Source: Phoronis ovalis (taxonomy: Eukaryota; Phoronida; Phoronidae). From it: 18,126 nt of DNA. Below are positions 1 to 9,600 of the stretch, piece by piece. The notes under the pieces were generated by a model. That model saw only the letters and a program-made list of their open reading frames with translations, ran no database searches and was not told the origin of the DNA. The position numbers and the translations under genes were made by a program. The stretch covers positions 1-18,126 of the forward strand of contig JAOXYB010018805.1 of the NCBI GenBank assembly GCA_028565635.1. Reading direction: 5' to 3'. The stretch's first letter is position 1, and each line of letters begins with the position of its first letter.

Positions 1-59
1 CACCTCAAGTTTGGTACCTGTAGCTCAAAGCGTTTCTAAAATATAGATGTTTGAAAATT

Positions 60-114
60 GGAAGAAAAAAAAAGAAAGAAAAAAAAAAGAAAAAAAAAAG
101 GAAAAAAAAAAAGA
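60..114. repeat. Polypurine (A-rich) tract
   Basis: About 55 bp composed only of A with scattered G. It could be a decayed poly(A) tail of a retroposed element or simple low-complexity DNA; no element body is recognisable beside it. Confidence 0.8.
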
Positions 115-125
115 TACAATCTCAA

Positions 126-150
126 TAGGTTGCACTTGCTGTGCAACCTA
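126..150. repeat. Perfect inverted repeat, 10-bp stem and 5-nt loop
   Basis: The arms taggttgcac and gtgcaaccta are exact reverse complements separated by ttgct. It lies about 220-250 bp past the likely poly(A) site of the gene, immediately beside the polypurine tract. Confidence 0.8.
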
Positions 151-393
151 ATTACAAAAAGTTGAGTATATACAGCTGTCATAGCACAACAGTATTCCAT
201 AGCTTACAGCTTTCTAAATTATTTTGCCTTTACACTACGTTTTCCAAACTAGTTTAGAATACGCCTGTTAGAGAGAAGTCGATTAATGCTGCGTCCACAC
301 ACGGTTTGGCTTATTTTTGTAAAATCGATTTGAGTTGTTTTAGTTGCGACTCACTACATTAAGAAAAATGGATATGTTTTAATCGGTGTCTTA

Positions 394-399
394 TTTATT
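394..399 (-). terminator. Poly(A) signal AATAAA
   Basis: The canonical hexamer on the minus strand, 78 bp after the stop codon, is the only one between the stop and the window edge. A TG-rich stretch (about 295-306 on the plus strand as ccacacacgg) lies further downstream. Cleavage is expected near 365-380. Confidence 0.6.
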
Positions 400-476
400 A
401 ACGGTTTTGAACTATAGTTAATAATGTCCCGGTGTAAAACCATTTAACTGTGACTCAAAATCCAACCCACACGTTA

Positions 477-655
477 TTATACCTTGTCCTTCATGTCTCC
501 TTCTAGATGTTTAACTGTTTGGAGGATATGGCTACTCCAGTCTTTAGCAGACGCTTCGCTTTGTTTGGCTAACTCGGATAATTCATCTTGATTTTTTTTC
601 AGATGATCCTGAATTTGCTTTCTCGTTTCAAGTTTAACAATACGTTTATCATCAT
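477..655 (-). CDS. Exon 21 (terminal coding exon), aa 1640-1698 and stop
   Basis: The acceptor is TTTCTAAAG. The exon encodes a charged C-terminal helix (LKKNQDELSELAKQSEASAK) ending KDKV, then two consecutive in-frame TAA codons (479-477, 476-474). A poly(A) signal lies about 75 bp further on. The last codons overlap a possible donor (AAG|GTATAA), so a further exon beyond the window edge cannot be fully excluded. Confidence 0.82.
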
Positions 656-3600
656 CTTTAGAAAAAATAAATGGGATTATAATAACACCTGACCAGTTTT
701 GGATATACTGCTAAAGGTTAAATGTAAAAATTAAAATCAGTACTAGACCTAGTATATGTTTTATTTATATCTCATCATTTGGCATATATTATAAATATTT
801 TAATTTTTTAAACAGCTTAAAGAACAATGTCAATTAAGTTTGTTCCTTTTTTCCTTATTAAGTAAGGGGAAAAAATAGCTCCCTTTTCTTTATTAAGTGA
901 TTAGAAGAAAAAAGGAATTATTAAAAGAAAAAAGGAACCAACTTAATTGACATCAAGGAACACTAGACTTTTTTCGAAAATACAAAAATTTCCAATACAC
1001 ACATGGATAATTAACTGTAACATAATACAGTGCATGTCTCACATAGCTTTACACCATCATACGTCAGGAATCTAAATACTGCATGTGAGATGGAGCAACA
1101 AGTAGAATGGTTTTATCATTGAAAACAAATACCCTGTTGCAAAGTTATTTAATTTCGCCAAGTCCCCGTGCGAAAAAAAATTATAATACAACTCACCTTC
1201 AACAAAACAACTTAGATCAGTTTGTATTGCCTTTAATTGCTTCAGAATCCCTTTATTGTTTTCCTGGTCAAGTTCTATCTCTGTGCCTTTGTCGTCATAC
1301 GCATAGTACTGTTTTTTGTTTTTGCTTTCGTCTTCTTTAACATATACATAGTGCTGTGCCATGTCTTTGGTGCCGTAATAATAACCGATGTCTTCCCATC
1401 TTATCTTATTATTTTCTCTTACATATACATTCGCGTATACGCCGTCAGATGGAACAACAAGTGATCCAGCTGTACAAATGTTTGACAACGTCGGGGAGGA
1501 CGTCGTTTTTTCCTGTGAGTTTTGAAGTTCTACCTGAATGAACAATAAATATTACATTGCATTAAACGTACGTATTTTGATTTTTCATTTGATTCCTAGC
1601 TACAGTGATTTTAAAACAACTGCGTAATTGGTAACGAAAGTTTAAACAAACCTAATTTATATTTGAAAAACAAACCAACTTTAAGCTTATACTGATATCG
1701 AAATAAAAAATAAAATAGTTCATGTTGAACATTATTCGTGTACAGCTGTCTCACTGTAACACCATCCTAATTAAAACCAGTCGTTAGTTTTCAATAATTA
1801 TTTATTTGCTATTCTTAGTCTCGTTAATAATGTGACTTTTCTTTTCCCGTTAATTATCCGACAACTTTAATTCGGTGATTTAAAAGTTTCGGATAATTAA
1901 TGGGAAAAGAAAGTCAGATTATTAACGTCAGAAAAGGATAGCAGAAAAGTAACGGGGGCGAACACTTATTACTGGTTTCAATTATTAAAATCAGTTTGAA
2001 TAAATCCATCCGTTAGTGCTCCGTACCTTCTCAACTAACGTCTGGGCTTAACCATAGTCAATTTTTGTTATATTCCTTCAATTTAACAAGAGTGAAATAA
2101 TTACGTCACTCATTAAACTTTTGCCACCGAGATAAGTGTTTCTCTCTGTGTGATCGTCGCCTACCACGTCTACTCTATCATGCTGACTCATTCTGAATAG
2201 GTATCACCGGGGAGCTTGCCTTTTGCTTAACGGACTATAGATAAACTCAGGATAGGATAGAATGTATGTGATCGATTCTCTACCCGCTTAGACCGCTGTT
2301 ATACCTATTATTGTAAACTGCAATTTGATTGGTGTTAAGATTTTCGTGACACTTTATATGAAATAAAGGCATTATCGTCCTTCTGCTTTTCGAGATAATA
2401 AACAAAAACTGACTATGGTTAAGACCAGAAGGTACTGAACACTAACGGATGGATTTATTCAGACTGAATTAGAATGACTGTAACACATAAATCATTTTTT
2501 TTTAGCTAAACCTAAAAGATCTAATAGTCAGAAATATAAATAAGCATATCTATATAATGTACCTTTATCCCAGCTAACTTCAGCAAAATGTGTGCGATCT
2601 TGGTTCCTTCACTGCCTATATCAACTGCATCTGATGTGGTAATGTGCTTAACAAATTGTTGCGCCAGAGGTGCATTTACATTAGAATCTTGATACTTATC
2701 ACTGAGGAAGCCATGTATCACCCAAGCAGAGCAGTAACACCCAAACAACTCTGACGGCCGCTGACTTTCATTATCGGAATATGCAGTAGCTGTGTCAATA
2801 AAATTCAAGTACACATGTGCCATTAGCAAATTATACAACGGCATCAATAATTTCCATTTGCATGTGCGAAAATGATTAAAGGTATATGTGCATGTTGTTT
2901 ATTTCATGAACCGCATTAAGACAAACAAACATCTGCAAACTGCTAAAATACTAAAAACAAAGTGTTTCGCATAAAACAGAAATGGTCATTTATACCTCTC
3001 ATATTTTTAAGCTGGACTTGGTAAAACATTGTTAAGCGATATGCTGCGTTTGTTATGACGTGATCTAACTCGGAATGCACAGCCCACATGTCTAATCTAT
3101 CTTGCGGCAAGCTTGTACTATCAACTTCCTCCAAACCAGCATAGGCAATTTGCGTTTTTATGACACTCTTAATCTTACGGAAGCCCTGAAGTGAATTTTT
3201 TTATGTAAAATTAACTATGTTATTGTATGCTAGGAAGACATGTTTCAATGCAGAAAGATTACACTGGCGGGTTTTACCGTGAGTGGGTATAGGCGTATAA
3301 AGTTGCATTACAGCAAATCTTTTGGCAGCGTCCGGTGTATTTAAGATGGGAGACGTCCTGCAGAAAATGTACCGACAGAGTAACTTGAGTTCTCATATAT
3401 GTAATGGACAAAAAATAGCGCTTGTCAAAAGGTGTTTATGTGGCAACTGAATGTTTTGTTAAAGGATTAAGTTTAGCTTCATCCAAATATTTCCTATTGC
3501 CTTCTCGTTTTTAAAATTTTTTTCGGTAACATAACACCGAAATGATAAAAGTATACGTTACACTTTTTATGACTTTGTCTTCCGATGAGTGATATGCAGG

Positions 3601-6600
3601 TTTAACGATTTCAAAATTGGCTCCTTCCTCACCAGAGACCGTGTGTAGCCTTATTTTCGTCTCATTTTGGTCCTGTTTGTCTGTTTCTTTATTAGAAAAG
3701 GACAACTGAAAAAAGTTATAGAACATAATGTATATGACACAGTTTGCCATCAACAAAAATGTGCAGCTTTGTCTTTAATTAGTAATGCAGACTCACTGAC
3801 ACAGCATTTACTTTCACTTACTAGGTGCATTTTTAAGGAAAATAAAATATCAAAACTGCTCAATTAATTTAAAAAGTCATAAGTATGTGTATTTTAGCTG
3901 TGATAGCTGCCATTGTAACCTGTCATGCAATGTTGTTCTGCGATGTCATGAGGGAACAAAATATGTATCCATATAACAATATTATAATTTTCCAGCGATA
4001 TACAAGTATAAACGAAGACTAGAATGGGAAAAGGGAAGGCACCTAATGGTAGTCTATAAAGGCAAAGTCCCAAAGCCATGCTCAAAAGTGCCTATGACTT
4101 CAAAATGAATCAAACTTGATGGAAATTATTCTTTTATGATGCACTGGATAGTTTTTTCAACATAATAAAAAATAGCATTTAAAAAGTGGGGCTACTCAGT
4201 TTATTGCACCTGGTACAATTCTCTTTTTCCAACTACCACCGCATTTCCGAAACATACATTTAGTGAAATAGTGCATGCATGTCCTCATCTAGATCAAGTT
4301 TAACATGAAGAGTTGTATTTTCATTACTCTTCAAGTCTTTTGTTACCATTAAGCCCGTACACAAAAAGTGGACTGTGTCATTCATATTACCGGTAAAAAT
4401 AATTATTTAGCACCTTTTTCGCAGTACATTGTCTTATATTGGCATCAACATGGATACATGTTTCTTTTGAAGCTATATATTAATTTAATGCATTTTAAAT
4501 CTACCTTCAATTTCATAATTATGTATTACCTTAATATTAATAAGATATGAATCAATTTTAGTACAAATTGTTTCAAAAAATTTGTACTGATGCTTATTTT
4601 TCTTGAAGATTTGTATCGCCTTTTGTTTTTCTGTTACAGTTCGTTGTTTCCTTTCTAGTATAGTCAATGCAGCATTTGAGGTTTTGACCTATAAGAAAAA
4701 AGAGGCAATATCTTGTGACACATCAGATGCTGTTAGAGACATCCATAACAGTTATCCCTTTCGTAAATTCTGTAATTGCACGGGTAATCAATTTTTTTGG
4801 TACTTTCACTAAGTGACCTTTTTATGTGCACATAGAACGAATCTGTTTGCTAAGGCCTGGAGGCTGAACACACACCAGGAATATTTCTTTATTATATACA
4901 TTCATAAATGTGCCTCAACAAGAACAGATGTGATTAAAACCAAAATGTATAACCGTGTTTAATATATAGACGAAAATAGTAAAGATCAAAAACAGGTGTC
5001 ATATAATGAAAAATAAGTGGCCAAAAATCCTCAACAAAAATAGTGGAAATTGCCTCTGGATACAAGTACTTATCGGCTCAAATGACATGTATGTAATTTT
5101 TGTACTTATTTTTTAATTGTTTTTAATGCCTAAAACTCACAAAACATTTTCAGGTCATGTCTATTGAATATCTTTGAATAAAGTTTCCAGTGACGTGCCT
5201 ACACTAATTTTGCACAAATATGAATATGAAAGGATCCAATCGAGGCCGAATCACTGGTCGTTACTGAAAAGTGATTTACATGATCGTTAATATTCCAGGC
5301 TGTATCCACACACAATCCATTATGTTTGAAAAATACATACATCGCCGCTATCTAACCTACTAACCACATGACCGAGGGGTATGAAAAGTCACTCAAATCA
5401 GACTAGTTGCGAGACGTATTCTTAACGGATTTTATCAAATATGTACGATTTACGTCACGAATGCGTCGAAAAATCGTATACGAATTTATAGTGTTTTCAA
5501 GCTGTGAAATTATGTTTTATATGAATGTTGAGAAAACACGAATAAATTTACAAGAAAAAATCAGAAAGACATGTTTAGGCCTACGAAATACAAACATTAT
5601 AGTTCAAGCAATAGGTGCCATTTTTTATATTGCATCTAAGCAAAAATTATTATTAAAAGAATACGTAACTGCCAGGAGAGAAGTTAAGTATTTTTTGTTC
5701 TAGACCGATTCCAGAATCATTTACGTACAATTACATTACGGAATTGGGTTTAAGGTGTGATGCAACTCAAGGAATAAAAAAAAATTTCATTTAACATAAA
5801 ATAAATTGAATTGGCGTTGAAATGTCATTGATGTCTCTTTAGATATGCATTTTTTTGCTTGCTACCCGAGATTATGTTAATTTAAAGTCAAGTAAGTGCC
5901 AAATATCTCAAACGACATTTGAACGCCATGTAAGGAAAATATTTTAGCTCAAATTATTTATCATAAAAGTAATCAAAGATATGTACCATGGATATTTAAC
6001 TTGAAGAGTCATATCTGTTACATAATGTTACTATGATTCCTCCCGGCGCTATCTTAACCAATCCGGGAGTAGAAAGAAATGCAAAAAAGAGAAATTGATT
6101 TAAATACGAAATAGACATGGACGTGAGGAAATACACGTGTTCCTCAGATTTTTTAAACTTTAATTTCAAAAATGCTTTTGCATATTTTTAAGCTTTTCTA
6201 CCGAAAATAGAAATGTTTCAACTTAAAAAAAGGAACGTCAGCTGTTTTCTAGTTTTTGGCGTGATTATTAATATAACTCAAATATTGATATTTGAACATG
6301 GGGTTTTCAAAACCACATTTGAAAGAGTACTAAAATCTAAAGAATACTAGTGACGCACTTCTGTGAACACTGACAGAATACATTGGAAAATAAAAAAAAT
6401 ACTTTGTTTTTTATCACAACTTTTATAAAATTAAGAAAAACAAAAATATGCTTGGTTTTAATGTTTTTTAAGTAGTAATAGTTTTTAGTGGCTGCGCTAT
6501 TAATTTAATTTATATCATTGCTTAAATAAACAGAATATGCTGTTTCTAAAAATGTATAACACTTGTACTGCAAAATCCTACTCGGTTTATTATTATAGAA

Positions 6601-9600
6601 TCAATGCAAAATGACATCGTGTGATGCATGGTGGCGAGTTGCGTCATACCTTAAATCTTCTGAACTAAAAGTAAATTAGGTAATTATAAACAATTATCAG
6701 AAAAGGTTTATATTCAAAAAAACATCTAACCTGTACTTGTAATTATAAGCTATTCTGTACTTGTAATTATAAGCAATTATCAGAATATGTTTATATTCAA
6801 AAAAACATTTAAACTGTACTTGTAATTATAATTATAAGCAATTATCAGAATGTGTTTATATTAAAAAAACAACTTCTAAACTGTACTTGTTGGTAAAGTT
6901 TCATTATTTCGTTTCTCGTGGCAATCCTTTCTGCTGGATCTGTGATCTCTTCCATCTTTTTATCAAGCTCTTTTTTTCTTTTGCTGGTATCTTGAAGATG
7001 GTCTGATATGTCTTCCTGAAGTTTAGCAACATCGCTGTACAATTGTTTAGTTTTTTCTCCTGCCTTCAATAAGAAAAAACATATGCAGAATCTATATTTC
7101 AGCAGCTAAAAACAGGTCTACATGTACCTAAGTTATATTTCAGCAGCTAAAAACAGATCTACATGTACCTAAGTTAATAAATCAGCCATGTTGATATTGC
7201 AATCTACGTATCAAAATAAACTGCATTTAAAAACCGTAAGTGACATGTTTTATTAGACATTAGACATATTCAATATATGGAATGCTTTAAATAATTTTGC
7301 ATGAACTTGGTAGACTTTGGCCATGAATCCAAACGCTCCAAACGAGCATATCGGGTTTTGTAAATGCAAATGACCAGGCGCGGGGAACTACGTCTTTTTC
7401 ATTCACAGATGCAGAATACTAATGACATTTGAATTTGTAATCATTATGTTGCTCCAAGTGCAAGCAGTGTTATATATAACAGATAAAATACTCAAGCATA
7501 AAGTTATTACCCTTTTGCTTAGATCGTCGTTCTTTGCATCCATATTTATTCCGGTTAATATTTTCTCAAGTGCGTCTAAAAAGCCATCAAGAATCCTCTG
7601 CGACTTTTTTGAGCCAGTGAGTTTGAAATCTACATGCCAATTTTAAACAAAGTTTAGTCAAATTACATAACACGGTACTTCGCAAGATATAATATAAATA
7701 CAGTATTTTATGTTTCTGTAAAAGCAGACACGTACGGGCAAATTCCGAGACTTTTCAGATTTTGTTGGTGCATGAGAATTTAAAATCTGCTTTGTGAGTT
7801 ATAATATTTTAATGCTAACAAGTATATATGTAGGGAGTGGTACTAGTTACAGTTATTTAAAAGATGCAATAAACTGAACAAGAAGTGTCACTAACATGAC
7901 ATAAGCCATTCACATAAGGGGTAATTTCTAACAAGGATTATCAATATTGGTCAATCCATTTTGCAATTATAGACGTTTGTCTACTATTATAACCTTTATT
8001 ACCCGTAATGCAAAACTCTAGGAAATATATGTTTTTTCATTGATATTCACTCATAACAATACCAAACTGCAGTTATTTGCTTGAAATGTTCCTTATACTA
8101 TACCTTCATAAAATTATTATTACATATATTTCAATAACAAATCACTAATTGATAAATAAAATATAAAGGATTTTAATTATTTCACCATACAACCAAATAT
8201 ATACAATCTTGTTCACCTCTGATGTCAGAGCACTTTACATTATGGGTAATAAAGGTTTATAGTAGATGCTTCCAGAGCCACCAATATAAATACCCGTGAC
8301 TCCAAAATGGATTGAATAATTTTGATAATTCTTGTGGAAAATTATTCTTTTAAAATGTACCTAAAGGGATACCTTACGTTGTGTTAGTGGCACGTTATTC
8401 CGGACACCTTGTTCACTTTAATATTTATCACAAAATTTTACATTATTTTCAATTAACCTGATGTATCTTCTTGTAGCTCTCTCAAATGATTCTCTAACAT
8501 TACTCGTATCTCTTCAGCTTGAAGAAGCTCAGCTTCAGAGATCATGCTTTGACAACAATTAATTTTCAGTTCTCTGTGCTGGTACTTTTCCGCAATAAAC
8601 TGTTTGATAATTCCTATCTTCGCTTTACGAACTGCTGTTAAAAGTTCACGTCGGTTTAGTTTTGGCTGATCTGTAATGAAACATACCATCTTACTTTAAA
8701 TGATTGTTAAAATAACACTTTGAATATAATTTTATATAATGTGTTTTGTAAAACGGTAATGATAATACCTGATCCTCTAAGAATAGATGCAGATCAAGTG
8801 GCTGAGTACAAAACTGTATAGACATTTTTTAACACACACCATTAGAAAGAATAATAAAGTTGTACCTTCTTTTACTTTTTGTTTGTCAATCCGACCAGTG
8901 TTTAGAAACTCGGCTACGATCTTCCACCCGGCATCTTCGGCTAGCTTTAAAGGAGTTTTCCCGTCCTTATCCTCAACATTTTTGCTTAATTTGCATTCTT
9001 GAACAAGAAAGTAAACCACCGCAAAATCACCATTGACTGCAGCTAATCCAAGAGGATAATCCTCGTTTTCATTTGGTTTGTCCAGCGGTATGTTTTGCTT
9101 CCATAGCCACTTGATAAGATCGATACCATGATTCATTACTGCCAAAGTAGCTGGAGTTTCTCCGTTTATCTTATGATCTGCAATTGTAAAGTTGGGCATT
9201 GCCAATAATTGATCGAGCTCATCTATGTCACCAGCTCTCAAAGCCTGTTCAAATCGTTCGGTGGCTACAGACTGTAGATACTTGACCATGTCTTGATTTC
9301 CAAGAAGCTCAGCTTGACGAATATTCGTGCGCGCTTGCTTGTTTTTACAAACAATGGACCCACCACGTGAAAGTAGATAGTGAACAATTCCAAAGTTTCC
9401 GGTCCTGACAGCAATATCAACGCTACTGTCTCCGCAGTAGTTTCGGTCATTTATCTGGCCTCCTTTTTGATGAAATTGCTTTACTTCATCTAATGTTTCT
9501 TTGCGAACTGCATCCCGAAGAAATTGGCTCAAACGTTTGGTATTTAAATACGACATTATTTTTCTGTTTTTAACTCCTTCAAGTACTTCGACGCTTACTG

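Larger units (their letters stand above)
1..476. other. 3' UTR and downstream flank, no gene seen
   Basis: Contains the presumed 3' UTR (476 to about 370), the poly(A) signal, a perfect 10-bp-stem hairpin (126-150) and a polypurine tract (about 60-114). No reading frame of note appears on either strand. Confidence 0.6.
1534..2562. other. Intron 19, carries elements B and C
   Basis: A 1029-bp intron. More than half of it is made of the two foldback elements; the rest is AT-rich without reading frames. Confidence 0.65.

Noticed and set aside
2790-2847. Upstream extension of exon 19 with its own ATG, as a separate gene start
   Set aside because: The acceptor at 2790-2791 gives exactly the phase that exon 18 needs; the extension lacks a promoter and would leave exon 18 without a partner.
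5407-5703. 98-codon plus-strand open frame inside intron 15
   Set aside because: It has no ATG at its start, no recognisable motif, no splice-supported neighbours and an AT-driven composition; it lies antisense in a large intron of a well-supported gene.
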